Assembly (NCBI GenBank): GCA_964532595.1
Contig: CAZHIQ010000003.1
Location: 1-64,000 of the forward strand
Length of the DNA stretch: 64,000 nucleotides
Source of the DNA: Chryseosolibacter sp964532595
GTDB taxonomy: Bacteria > Bacteroidota > Bacteroidia > Cytophagales > Cyclobacteriaceae
Direction: 5' to 3'
Both the position numbers and the translations under genes were made by a program. This document shows, in pieces, positions 9,156 to 18,306 of this stretch; the first letter of the stretch is position 1, and every line of letters starts with the position of its first letter. The notes beneath the pieces are model-generated. The model was not told where the DNA came from. It did not search any database and was given only the letters and a program-made list of their open reading frames with translations.

Positions 9156-10070
9156 ATGCCAGAACTCATTATAGAAGCTCGCAAAGCCGCTATTGCCCCT
9201 GGGATGGCGGTTCGTCGCATACTGCCGTTTCGGCTTCGCCGGATGGTAGGGCCATTTATTTTCATGGATCACGCCGGTCCTGTCGAGGTGGTACCGGAGG
9301 CGGCGTCTTCGATGGATGTCTTGCCCCATCCTCACATAGGATTGTCAACAGTAAGTTATCTCTTTGGAGGCAATGTTACACATCGCGACAGTCTGGGAGT
9401 TGAACAGGTTATCCGGCCGGGGGAAGTGAATTGGATGACGGCAGGACGGGGTATTGCCCATTCCGAGCGATTTGAAGACCCTGCGGCGCTTGCTGGAGGA
9501 GAACTTGAAATGATACAGACGTGGGTGGCATTGCCTGAGCAGGACGAGGAGGCTGCCCCGTCGTTCGAAAATTATAAGCAGGAGCAACTTCCGGTCTTTT
9601 CCGACAAAGGCGTCTGGATGCGTCTGATCGCCGGTAAGGCATTTGGCGTGAAAAATAAGGTGAAGATTTTGTCGCCGATGTTTTATCTGCATGTTGTTTT
9701 AGATGCCGGCGCGCCGTTTACGCTTCCCGATGGATACTCGGAACGGGCCGTGTATGTGGCAAAAGGAAATCTGGAAGTGGCGGGGAGGTTCTATACTGCC
9801 GGACAAATGATTGTTTTTTCAAAGAACGAGGAGCCAGTGTTGAGAGCACGGGAAAAGTCAACACTTATGTTACTTGGTGGTGAGCCATTGGGTCCGCGCT
9901 TTATTTGGTGGAACTTCGTTTCGTCCCGGCGCGATCGAATTGAGCAGGCGAAAGCCGACTGGAAGGAAGGTCGGATTGAGCTTCCTCCGACCGATAACCA
10001 GGAGTACATTCCGCTTCCCGACGACAAATTTCGCCTCGCCAGCCCTCCAGAGGCAGAGCCTTTGTCGTAG
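9156..10070 (+). CDS. Pirin family protein
   Basis: A 304-residue bicupin. The pirin metal ligands are present in the N-terminal cupin: His58 and His60 (LPHPHIG), His102 and Glu104 (GIAHSE). The C-terminal cupin follows at about 180-290. Some bacterial pirins act as quercetin 2,3-dioxygenases or redox regulators; which applies here is unknown. The gene is divergent from the VOC dioxygenase, another possible aromatic or quinone detoxification gene. Confidence 0.92.
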   Translation: MPELIIEARKAAIAPGMAVRRILPFRLRRMVGPFIFMDHAGPVEVVPEAASSMDVLPHPHIGLSTVSYLFGGNVTHRDSLGVEQVIRPGEVNWMTAGRGIAHSERFEDPAALAGGELEMIQTWVALPEQDEEAAPSFENYKQEQLPVFSDKGVWMRLIAGKAFGVKNKVKILSPMFYLHVVLDAGAPFTLPDGYSERAVYVAKGNLEVAGRFYTAGQMIVFSKNEEPVLRAREKSTLMLLGGEPLGPRFIWWNFVSSRRDRIEQAKADWKEGRIELPPTDNQEYIPLPDDKFRLASPPEAEPLS

Positions 10071-10119
10071 GTTCGCCGTTCATTCGCGGAGTTGTATTAT
10101 CTTTATTGGTTACTGAGAG

Positions 10120-11757
10120 ATGAAACGACTCCCTTTACTCTGTTTTATAATAGTCTTGCCATTCCGGCTAACGGGTCACGACCAGGTTGACAGTCTTATC
10201 AATGTCCTTAAGCACGAGATTAGTATCCAGGACACTTACATCACAGCCAAGGAAGAGCGCATCCGCGGTCTGCGCCGGGCGTTGAAAGGTGTATCTCCCG
10301 CCGATTATCCGCGGCAATTTGAACTATGCAATGAATTGTATCACGAGTTCAAGACTTTTGTCAACGATTCTGCCTTCCGATATGCGCGTCAGCTTATAAC
10401 GTTGTCGCGCCAACTTGACGACCCCGCCAGAATGGGCTACGCCCATCTTAAACTCGGGTTTACGTTGTTGTCGGCCGGAATGTTTAAAGAGACGTTCGAT
10501 ACATTGAGGACAGTCGATGTAAAGGTGTTGCACGACACTTCTGCTGTTGATTATTACCGACTGCAGGCACGTGCATATGCCGATGTAATGATCTTCAACA
10601 ACCACGATTACTTCCTGGATGTTTACCGGCGTTATTATCGCGACTATCTCGATTCGGCGCTGCAGCGGTGTACGCACGGAAGTTATCAGTACTATCAGAT
10701 CAGCATTCTGAAGGATCTCCATCTTCAGCACTACGACCGCGTCATACAGACAAGTGATTCGCTTATCGCACGCCACCGGCTATCCTATCCGCAGGCAGCG
10801 GTCTTTCATTATGATCTTGGTGATGCCTGGCGAAATCTCGGCAACCACGACCAAGTGGTGCGGAATCTTGTGCTCTCCGCAATCGCTGATATCCGGGGTG
10901 CGGTGAAGGAAAACGCGGCGATGTACTCGCTGGCGCGCGTGCTGCATCACAGTGGCGATTCGCGCAATGCGTACGTATTTATTCGTCAGGCTCTCAAGGA
11001 TGCAGAATTTTACGGGGCCCGGCAAAGGCAGGTGGAAATCAATTCGATACTTCCCCTTATTGCCGCCGATGAACTGAACTGGCTGGATGAGCGAAGACTT
11101 CGGTGGGTTATTTATTCGGCGGGAATCACGTTCATCGTGGTGTTGGTAACCGTGTTCTCTTTTATTGTCTACAAGCAATTGCGACGCCTGAGAATCGCCG
11201 ATGCGCAGATCAAACAGGCCAACCAGAGCCTGCAGGTCATCAATCGAAGGCTGGTGGAGGCCGACAAGATCAAGGAGGAATACGTAGGATACTATTTTAA
11301 TATGACTACCGACTACGTCAATAGAATTGACGTGCTGAGAAAGCAGGTCATGAACCTGCTGGTAAATGACAAGAAGAAAGAGGCCCTGACGTTGTTGGGC
11401 AAATACAATCCACTGGACGAGCGGACGCGGTTTGTGAAAGACTTCGACCAGGTTTTTCTGCGTCTGTTTCCCGATTTCGTCCATCAGTTTAACCAATTGA
11501 TTGACCCCCACGATCCTTTTGTCCCTGACCAGCCCGGGGAGTTGACGCCCGATCTGCGGATTTTTGCGCTGATCAGGCTCGGAATCCACGACAACCGGAA
11601 AATCGGCGAGATTCTCAACTTTTCAGTGAATACCGTATACGCCTACAAGACGCGAGTCAGAAATCGCGCTGTTGTTTCGGGCGATGAGTTTGTAAAGCGG
11701 ATCATGGAAATAAAATCCGTGGATTCGACGCTGGAAGGGGCGCTGCAATCGGTGTAA
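10120..11757 (+). CDS. SusR-like membrane-bound transcriptional regulator (DUF6377 type)
   Basis: A 545-residue protein with an N-terminal signal-like hydrophobic segment, TPR-like helical repeats outside the membrane (about 60-320), one membrane helix at about 327-350, a coiled coil (about 355-395) and a C-terminal LuxR-like helix-turn-helix at about 480-515 (GIHDNRKIGEILNFSVNTVYAYK region). This order matches the SusR type of Bacteroidota regulators, which sense malto- or isomalto-oligosaccharides in the periplasm and activate the adjacent Sus operon. It sits directly upstream of susC on the same strand, with 219 bases between. A TATCTTTA element lies 15 bases before the start. Confidence 0.85.
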   Translation: MKRLPLLCFIIVLPFRLTGHDQVDSLINVLKHEISIQDTYITAKEERIRGLRRALKGVSPADYPRQFELCNELYHEFKTFVNDSAFRYARQLITLSRQLDDPARMGYAHLKLGFTLLSAGMFKETFDTLRTVDVKVLHDTSAVDYYRLQARAYADVMIFNNHDYFLDVYRRYYRDYLDSALQRCTHGSYQYYQISILKDLHLQHYDRVIQTSDSLIARHRLSYPQAAVFHYDLGDAWRNLGNHDQVVRNLVLSAIADIRGAVKENAAMYSLARVLHHSGDSRNAYVFIRQALKDAEFYGARQRQVEINSILPLIAADELNWLDERRLRWVIYSAGITFIVVLVTVFSFIVYKQLRRLRIADAQIKQANQSLQVINRRLVEADKIKEEYVGYYFNMTTDYVNRIDVLRKQVMNLLVNDKKKEALTLLGKYNPLDERTRFVKDFDQVFLRLFPDFVHQFNQLIDPHDPFVPDQPGELTPDLRIFALIRLGIHDNRKIGEILNFSVNTVYAYKTRVRNRAVVSGDEFVKRIMEIKSVDSTLEGALQSV

Positions 11758-11842
11758 ATGCGTCGAATAACGATTGCAGGACACTGAATCTTCCATATTC
11801 GATCTATATTTTCCAAAGATTTCTCGTTCGTAACTAGCTGAA

Positions 11843-11854
11843 AAACAGCTGTTT
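11843..11854. promoter_or_regulatory. Perfect 12-bp palindrome AAACAGCTGTTT upstream of susC
   Basis: A perfect inverted repeat 122 bases upstream of the susC start. It might be an operator or a chance palindrome; nothing else in the sequence decides it. Confidence 0.3.
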
Positions 11855-11943
11855 AGTGGTAGCCGATATTCCGCCGTGTCTATACTGCGCCTATTCGGGG
11901 CGTTGAGGCAGCCCCAACTGTCCTAATTTCGGAAATCGTTTGT

Positions 11944-11956
11944 GGTCACTGTGACC
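11944..11956. promoter_or_regulatory. Perfect 13-bp palindrome GGTCACTGTGACC just upstream of susC
   Basis: Two six-base arms around a central T, ending 20 bases before the susC ATG. Its position in the only long gap between the regulator and the operon makes it a candidate regulator-binding site, or a leader-RNA hairpin. No direct evidence ties it to the SusR-like protein. Confidence 0.4.
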
Positions 11957-11976
11957 CGACACCTGAATCTACAGAT

Positions 11977-14900
11977 ATGCTTATGAAGTACTCGTTACTG
12001 CTGAAAATTCTGTTGGCCGGCGCGCTTTCACTTTTGATCGTTGTCGAAAGCAGTGGGGCCAAATCCCTTCTCCAGCAATCGCGGACGGTAAAGGGCCGCG
12101 TTATCAGCGGCGAAGACCGCCTTCCGGTTCCCGGCGTCAGTGTTCTGGTAAAAGGAACGGTTTACGGAACGCAGACCGACGTGGATGGAGCTTTTACTCT
12201 CGAGATCGCCGACGACCAGGCGGTGATCGTCATTTCTTCCATCGGTTTTACGTCGCAGGAAATTGCTGTGGCGGGTCGGACCACGCTGGGCGATATCGTG
12301 CTCATGCCGGATGTTACGCGTTTGGATGAGATAGTCGTGGTAGGATACGGAACGCAGGACCGGCGTGATGTTACGGGAAGTGTCGCGACGATTAATCCGG
12401 ACCAGCTGGTCTCGCTTCCGGTGGTCTCCGTAGGTGATGCTTTGCAAGGGCGTGCCGCGGGTGTCCAGATTGTCACGTCGGGAACTCCGGGTGACGATCC
12501 GCGGATGGTGATCCGTGGTCTTAGTTCGATCAACGGGACGGATCCACTGCTCGTAATTGACGGCTTTCCGACGCAATCGGGGCTGAATACCTTAAACCCG
12601 AATGACATCGAGCACATTCAAGTACTGAAGGATGCTTCGGCGACAGCGATCTATGGATCGCGTGCCGCCAACGGGGTGGTGATTATTACGACCAAAAGAG
12701 GAAAGAAGAATACATCGGAATTCAACATCGACTTCTTTACAGCGGTTCAACAACCGACGAACCTGACGAAGATGCTGAACGCCGCTGAGTTTGCTCAACT
12801 CAATAATGAAATGATGGCGGCGAATGGCCAGCCGGTAAATCCTGACTACGCCGATCCTTCATCGTTCGGAAAGGGAACCGATTGGCTTGACGCGATGATC
12901 AGGTCGGCCCCCCGAACGAACTTGTCGGTTTCATACTCCGGCGGAAGTGAAAATTCTACTTACCATGTTTCGGGTAACATTGTTGATCACCAGGGTATCA
13001 TTATCAATACCGCTTACAAGCGCTATTCCCTTCAATTTAATGGAGATCATCAGGTACTGAAGCCACTCAAGTTTGGTCATAACATTTTGCTCAACCATGA
13101 CATCAAGACCAGTGGTAATTACAACGTTCGCGATGCCATGGCCATGGTTCCGGTTCAGCCCGTCTACAAGGCAGATGGTTCGTATTCCGATCCTCTGGGC
13201 AATCCACTCTGGTATGGCGGAATGAACAATCCCGTAGGGCAGGCGTTGGTTCCGGAGAATACGACCAAAGGTTATAACCTCATTGGTTCTATCTACGGTG
13301 AGCTGGAAATTGCCGACGGACTTACCCTGAGGTCAAGTGCCGGGTTGCAGGGAAATTTTTGGGATTCGAAGCATTGGAACCCGAAGTATGACTGGCATCC
13401 AACGCCACAAATGGAGTCGTATCTCGGCGTTACGTATAATAAGAGTCTGACATGGCTCTTCGACAATACGCTGACTTATCGGAAGAACTTCAACGAGGTG
13501 CATGATCTGACGGTTTTGGCCGGAACGAGTGCGCAGGCAAACCAGTTCTCCTATGTCTCGGCGGTCCGCCAGGGTTTTGCCAGCAATCTCACGAAAGAGA
13601 TCAATGCCGGAAGTCGCGATAACCTGGACAACTCGGGTACCACCAACGAGTGGTCGCTGTTCTCGTACTTCGCACGTGTGAACTACGGATATGATGACCG
13701 TTATCTCGTGACAGCTACCATTCGACGTGATGGGTCGTCTAAATTCGGACCGAATAATCGTTTCGGAACGTTCCCTTCATTCTCCGTCGCGTGGCGTCTC
13801 TCGGAGGAGGGTTTCTTCCAGGATGCGAACCTCGGTGCATTTGATGAGGTGAAGATTCGCGCAGGCTATGGTGAAACCGGAAGTCAGGAGATTGGTAGCT
13901 ACCAGTTTGCATCCGCCCTGGTTACCGGTCAGTACAACTTCAACGGTCAGTTGGTTGAGTCGGTTTATCCGCTCGCGATGTCGAATCCAAATATCCGTTG
14001 GGAGGCGGTTAAGCAAACAAACTTTGGCGTTGATCTGAGCATGTTCAATCGTCGTGTCAACGTCACGCTTGAAGGCTTCATCAAAGACACGGACAATATG
14101 TTGGTGAGTTCACCGGTGCCGATTTCAACCGGATACAATCCGAACTTCCGACCTTCTGTCAACGCCGGTAAACTGCAAAACAGAGGGGTAGAACTCACCA
14201 TCGGCACGCGAAACACGGAAGGAGCAGTCACCTGGAATACGGACTTCAACCTGACGTTCATCCAAAATAAGATTATCAGTCTGAACGACACCGTGCCCAT
14301 TGTACGTGGAGGTATTGGGTTGAACTACAACCTGATCAGACTTCAGGAAGGACATCCCGTCAACGCGTTCTTCGGACATGTCACGAACGGTCTCTTTCAA
14401 ACGCAAGCCGAGGTTGATGCCTATGCTGTTCAGACGGGAGGACTTGACCCCTTTAACAGGACATCAGCTGGTGATATCCGATTCCTCGATCTCAACCACG
14501 ATGGTGTGATCAACGATGACGACAGAACCTTCATCGGAAATCCTAATCCGCGATTCATTTTCGCGATGAACAACACACTTGCTTATAAAAATTTTGACCT
14601 CGCTGTCTTCATTCAGGGTGAATACGATAAAGACATCTTCAATGCCAATCTCATCTGGCAGGAAAGCATGGGCGCGGTTCAGAACCAGACGAAGCGTGTA
14701 CTGGATCGTTGGGTAGGTGAAGGGACCTCGACTGATGTGCCACGGGCTGTCTTCGGCGATCCGAATAAGAACGCACGGCCTTCGAACCGGTTTGTTGAAG
14801 ACGGATCTTATCTGAGGATCAAGAACGTGACGTTTGGTTATACATTGCCGACGGACCTGGCAGAGCGCATCGCAATGAAGCGCGCAAGGTTCTACGTGTC

Positions 14901-15030
14901 GGGGCAAAACCTTCTGACATTTACCAAATACACCGGGAATGATCCTGAGCTGGGTAACGTAAATGGTATCGACCTCAGTGTTTATCCGCAAGCGCGGACC
15001 CTCAGTATCGGTGCTAATCTGACTTTCTAA
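11977..15030 (+). CDS. SusC-like TonB-dependent outer-membrane transporter
   Basis: A 1017-residue SusC/RagA protein. It has a signal peptide (about 1-30), a carboxypeptidase-regulatory-like domain (about 38-110, starting VKGRVISGEDR), a TonB-box-like region (IVVVGYGTQ), plug domain (about 120-230, with the signature VLKDASATAIYGSRAANGVV split over the plug end) and a 22-stranded barrel ending in the aromatic-terminal strand SIGANLTF. It imports oligosaccharides across the outer membrane using TonB energy, with the SusD protein encoded 6 bases downstream as its lid. It is the first structural gene of the predicted dextran locus. Confidence 0.97.
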   Translation: MLMKYSLLLKILLAGALSLLIVVESSGAKSLLQQSRTVKGRVISGEDRLPVPGVSVLVKGTVYGTQTDVDGAFTLEIADDQAVIVISSIGFTSQEIAVAGRTTLGDIVLMPDVTRLDEIVVVGYGTQDRRDVTGSVATINPDQLVSLPVVSVGDALQGRAAGVQIVTSGTPGDDPRMVIRGLSSINGTDPLLVIDGFPTQSGLNTLNPNDIEHIQVLKDASATAIYGSRAANGVVIITTKRGKKNTSEFNIDFFTAVQQPTNLTKMLNAAEFAQLNNEMMAANGQPVNPDYADPSSFGKGTDWLDAMIRSAPRTNLSVSYSGGSENSTYHVSGNIVDHQGIIINTAYKRYSLQFNGDHQVLKPLKFGHNILLNHDIKTSGNYNVRDAMAMVPVQPVYKADGSYSDPLGNPLWYGGMNNPVGQALVPENTTKGYNLIGSIYGELEIADGLTLRSSAGLQGNFWDSKHWNPKYDWHPTPQMESYLGVTYNKSLTWLFDNTLTYRKNFNEVHDLTVLAGTSAQANQFSYVSAVRQGFASNLTKEINAGSRDNLDNSGTTNEWSLFSYFARVNYGYDDRYLVTATIRRDGSSKFGPNNRFGTFPSFSVAWRLSEEGFFQDANLGAFDEVKIRAGYGETGSQEIGSYQFASALVTGQYNFNGQLVESVYPLAMSNPNIRWEAVKQTNFGVDLSMFNRRVNVTLEGFIKDTDNMLVSSPVPISTGYNPNFRPSVNAGKLQNRGVELTIGTRNTEGAVTWNTDFNLTFIQNKIISLNDTVPIVRGGIGLNYNLIRLQEGHPVNAFFGHVTNGLFQTQAEVDAYAVQTGGLDPFNRTSAGDIRFLDLNHDGVINDDDRTFIGNPNPRFIFAMNNTLAYKNFDLAVFIQGEYDKDIFNANLIWQESMGAVQNQTKRVLDRWVGEGTSTDVPRAVFGDPNKNARPSNRFVEDGSYLRIKNVTFGYTLPTDLAERIAMKRARFYVSGQNLLTFTKYTGNDPELGNVNGIDLSVYPQARTLSIGANLTF

Positions 15031-15036
15031 GACGAA

Positions 15037-16527
15037 ATGATATCGACCATGAACGTGAAATATTGCGCTGCATTTTTCCTCGTGCTTATTGCCACGAGCT
15101 GTGAAGACTTTCTGGACAAGTATCCTCTCGATACAGTCAACACGGAAAACTTCTATCAGACGGCTGATGATGCAATTGCCGCTGTTAATGCGGCATACCA
15201 GCCCCTGCAACGTCCGAAGCTGTATAACATGCGCATGTGGACAACCGACATCATCGCCGGTAACAGCGTTGTAGGTGCAAACCCGGTTGAGGCCAACGAT
15301 GGTCTTGAAACAAAGGATCAGGCAAACTTTATCACCGCTACCGATAACGCCGGTGTTCTTGATCTGTATCAGGGACCCGCGCCGGGAATTCTGTACGCCA
15401 ACCTCGTTCTTCAGAAAGTGCCTTCCATCGATATGGATGAGACCCTGAAGAAAAGGATCCTGGGCGAGGCGAAGTTCCTGCGTGCTCACTACTACTTTAT
15501 CCTGGTTCAATTCTTTGGAGATGTGCCGCTCATCCTGACACCCCAGGCTCCTGGTGATGATCTCCGGCCTATGCGTACCCCGAAAGGTCAAGTGTATGAG
15601 CAGATTATCAGAGATCTTGAGGAAGCAATCGATGAACTTCCGCGTCGGGAAGAGTATGCCGCGGCCGACATTGGTCGCGCATCGAAGGGAGCGGCAACAG
15701 GTATGTTGGCCAAGGTGCATCTGACGTTGGGTAATTGGAGCGAAGTAGTGACGCTTTGCGATCAGGTAACTGCGCTCGGCTATGCTCTTAACGACAACTA
15801 CGGCGATAACTTTAATCCGGAGACCGAGAACTCGATCGAGTCGCTGTTCGAAGTGCAGTATATAAGTCCGGTGAACAACTTCTGGGATGATGCCAATCAA
15901 TCGTCGTGGACAACCAACTTCATGGGGCCGAGAGATTCTCCACTTACTGCGGTGGGTTGGGGATGGAATCAACCTACCCAGGAATTCGTCGATGCCTATG
16001 AAGAAGGAGACTTGCGAAAAGATGTAACAGTGTTCTACGAAGGCGGTCCTCTCTTCGACGGAAAGGAGTACAAGGCATCAATGTCGTGGGCGACAGGATA
16101 TGGCGTCAGGAAGTTTGTCCTCCCCGAGCTTTACGTGCCCACAGGATCAAGCGGTAGTCCGCTTAACTGGCCCGTGTTGCGCTATGCCGATGTATTGCTG
16201 ATGAAGGCCGAGGCCTTGAATGAACTGGGCAGGACGGGGGAGGCGGAAGCTCCGCTTAATGAAGTCCGAGAACGTGCCGGCCTTGATCCCATCACCGGAC
16301 TTAACAAAGACGATTTTCGGAAAGCTGTCTTACACGAGCGAAGAATGGAGCTTGCTTTTGAAGGACATCGCTGGTTCGATCTGGTGCGTGTTAACAACGG
16401 CACGTACGGCCTGGAGTTTCTCCACTCAATTGGGAGAACGAATGCGACTGAAAAGCATCTTTTGTTTCCCATTCCGCAGGCTGAGCGCGACGTTAATCCT
16501 AACCTGACACAAAACCCCGGGTATTAA
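15037..16527 (+). CDS. SusD-like glycan-binding outer-membrane lipoprotein
   Basis: A 496-residue RagB/SusD protein. The lipobox IATSC puts the acylated cysteine near residue 22 (counting from 15037; an ATG at 15049 is also possible). Typical SusD features follow: the EDFLDKYPLD opening, LRAHYYF helix in the TPR region, and the C-terminal RMELAFEGHRWFDLVR signature. It caps the SusC barrel on the cell surface and captures oligosaccharides. It is tightly linked to susC and to the GH66 gene (7 bases downstream). Confidence 0.97.
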   Translation: MISTMNVKYCAAFFLVLIATSCEDFLDKYPLDTVNTENFYQTADDAIAAVNAAYQPLQRPKLYNMRMWTTDIIAGNSVVGANPVEANDGLETKDQANFITATDNAGVLDLYQGPAPGILYANLVLQKVPSIDMDETLKKRILGEAKFLRAHYYFILVQFFGDVPLILTPQAPGDDLRPMRTPKGQVYEQIIRDLEEAIDELPRREEYAAADIGRASKGAATGMLAKVHLTLGNWSEVVTLCDQVTALGYALNDNYGDNFNPETENSIESLFEVQYISPVNNFWDDANQSSWTTNFMGPRDSPLTAVGWGWNQPTQEFVDAYEEGDLRKDVTVFYEGGPLFDGKEYKASMSWATGYGVRKFVLPELYVPTGSSGSPLNWPVLRYADVLLMKAEALNELGRTGEAEAPLNEVRERAGLDPITGLNKDDFRKAVLHERRMELAFEGHRWFDLVRVNNGTYGLEFLHSIGRTNATEKHLLFPIPQAERDVNPNLTQNPGY

Positions 16528-16534
16528 ACTAGCA

Positions 16535-18283
16535 ATGACGAAAGCATTTAGGGCGATAGTTGTGTTGGCAGGATTGTCGGCGGTTGCATGTGAACCCGAT
16601 GAATCGTCTTTTACTCCTGCGCCAGGGATAGACGTACACTACAGTCTCTCGACTGACAAAGCCGCGTATGTTCCTGGGGAGGCTGTGCGCTTCAATATCC
16701 GTCCGGAATTGGGCGAGACTGCGCAGGTCCGTGTTACGCACCTGGGGTCGACAGTCGACGAGCTAACCGTGACGGGGACGTCATTTACGTGGAGTCCGCC
16801 TGCCGATGATTTCAAAGGATACTTGATGGAGCTATATCGCCGTGACAGTGATGGGGAGGAAAAGGTTCTCGTGACGATCGCGGTTGATGTTTCATCGACG
16901 TGGACCCGTTTTCCGCGATATGGTTTCCTTTCAAAGTTTCCGCAGATGTCGGATGGGGATATCGCGTCGGTGATCGACAACCTTAACCGACATCATATTA
17001 ACGGTTTGCAGTTTTACGATTGGCATTACAAACACCATCAGCCGCTGGCCGGCACGGTAGCCAATCCGACGCCGGTGTACCGCGACATTATTAATCGGGA
17101 AATTCATCTCAGCACCGTGAGTCGGTATATCGATGCTGCTCATGCGCGTAACATACGGGCGATGTTTTACAACCTTGTCAACGGCGCGTTAAAGGATGCC
17201 GCATCGAACGGTGTAGGAGATGACATGTACTTGTATACCGATGCGGGCCGGACCAAGAAAGACAAGCACCCACTTTCATCGCCCTTTATCAGTGATATTT
17301 TCCTGACAGATCCATCGAATACAGAATGGCAACAGTATCTCATCAATGAGCATCGGAAGGTTTATGAAAGCCTCGACTTCGATGGGTATCATATGGATCA
17401 ACTTGGCGATCGGGGAACGCTGTACAACTACGGAGGAACGACTGTAAGTCTTCCGAATAGCTTCCGATCGTTTGTGGAAGCGATAAAGGAAAGCGACCCG
17501 ACAAAATTTAACGTGATGAACGCGGTCAATCAGTTCGGACAAGCAGAGATCGCCGGTGCTCCCGTCGATTTTCTCTATACCGAAGTGTGGGGGCCAAACG
17601 ATACCTACGCCGATCTCGCTTCGATAATTCAGGCGAATGACGAGATGAGTGAAGGTCGTCTTCGCTCCGTGTTGGCAGCTTACGTCAACTACGACAAGGC
17701 GGATAATCCCGGGCAATTTAATACGCCGTCAGTGCTGATGGCTAATGCGGTCATCTTCGCTTTCGGAGGTGCACATCTTGAGCTGGGTGAGCATATGCTG
17801 GGGAAGGAGTATTTCCCGAATAGCAACCTGTCGATGACGGAGGAGTTGAAACGCAGGTTGGTGTACTACTACGACTTCCTCACTGCTTATCAGAACGTAC
17901 TTCGCGATGGCGGGGAGTTTAATGCTCCAGCGCTGGTTTCGCACGACAACAAAGTGCAGTTCACGAATTGGCCGCCCCAACCGGGTCGCGTGGCTGTAGT
18001 GGGGAAGAAGATGACGAACCGGCAGGTGTTGCATCTCATCAACTTTAATCAGGCGGCGACGATGGCCTGGCGGGACAACAATGGAGTTCAACCTGCACCC
18101 CGCGCGCTGGAGAGTTTGCAGATTCGCTTTACACCTGAGATGCCTGTGTCAAAAGTGTGGGTCGCTTCGCCCGACTATAAGATGGGCGCGCCGCGTTCAC
18201 TCGAATTTAAAAGTACTGGTAACCAGATCACGTTCACGCTACCTGCGCTTGAATACTGGTCCATGATCGTTGTTGAATACTGA
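16535..18283 (+). CDS. GH66 endo-dextranase, lipoprotein
   Basis: A 582-residue glycoside hydrolase of family 66. The N-terminal lipobox LSAVAC places the lipidated Cys at 19, and a beta-sandwich precedes the catalytic barrel from about residue 125 (RFPRYGFLSKFP). GH66 signatures are clear: INGLQFYDWHYKHH at about 155-168, nucleophile Asp288 in DGYHMDQLGD and acid/base Glu350 in FLYTEVWG. Family members cut alpha-1,6-glucosidic bonds in dextran (dextranase) or form cyclic isomaltooligosaccharides; no large CBM35 insertion typical of some cyclizing enzymes is evident, so endo-dextranase is preferred. Probably surface-exposed. Confidence 0.92.
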   Translation: MTKAFRAIVVLAGLSAVACEPDESSFTPAPGIDVHYSLSTDKAAYVPGEAVRFNIRPELGETAQVRVTHLGSTVDELTVTGTSFTWSPPADDFKGYLMELYRRDSDGEEKVLVTIAVDVSSTWTRFPRYGFLSKFPQMSDGDIASVIDNLNRHHINGLQFYDWHYKHHQPLAGTVANPTPVYRDIINREIHLSTVSRYIDAAHARNIRAMFYNLVNGALKDAASNGVGDDMYLYTDAGRTKKDKHPLSSPFISDIFLTDPSNTEWQQYLINEHRKVYESLDFDGYHMDQLGDRGTLYNYGGTTVSLPNSFRSFVEAIKESDPTKFNVMNAVNQFGQAEIAGAPVDFLYTEVWGPNDTYADLASIIQANDEMSEGRLRSVLAAYVNYDKADNPGQFNTPSVLMANAVIFAFGGAHLELGEHMLGKEYFPNSNLSMTEELKRRLVYYYDFLTAYQNVLRDGGEFNAPALVSHDNKVQFTNWPPQPGRVAVVGKKMTNRQVLHLINFNQAATMAWRDNNGVQPAPRALESLQIRFTPEMPVSKVWVASPDYKMGAPRSLEFKSTGNQITFTLPALEYWSMIVVEY

Positions 18284-18306
18284 CTTTTACTAAAACAAGC
18301 AATCAT

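Noticed and set aside
14464..15972. A 502-codon open frame on the minus strand across the susC/susD junction
   Set aside because: It lies opposite two certain genes, has no family resemblance and an unnatural composition (many Arg, His, Val-Ile runs). A long antisense frame is a by-product of the codon use of the real genes.
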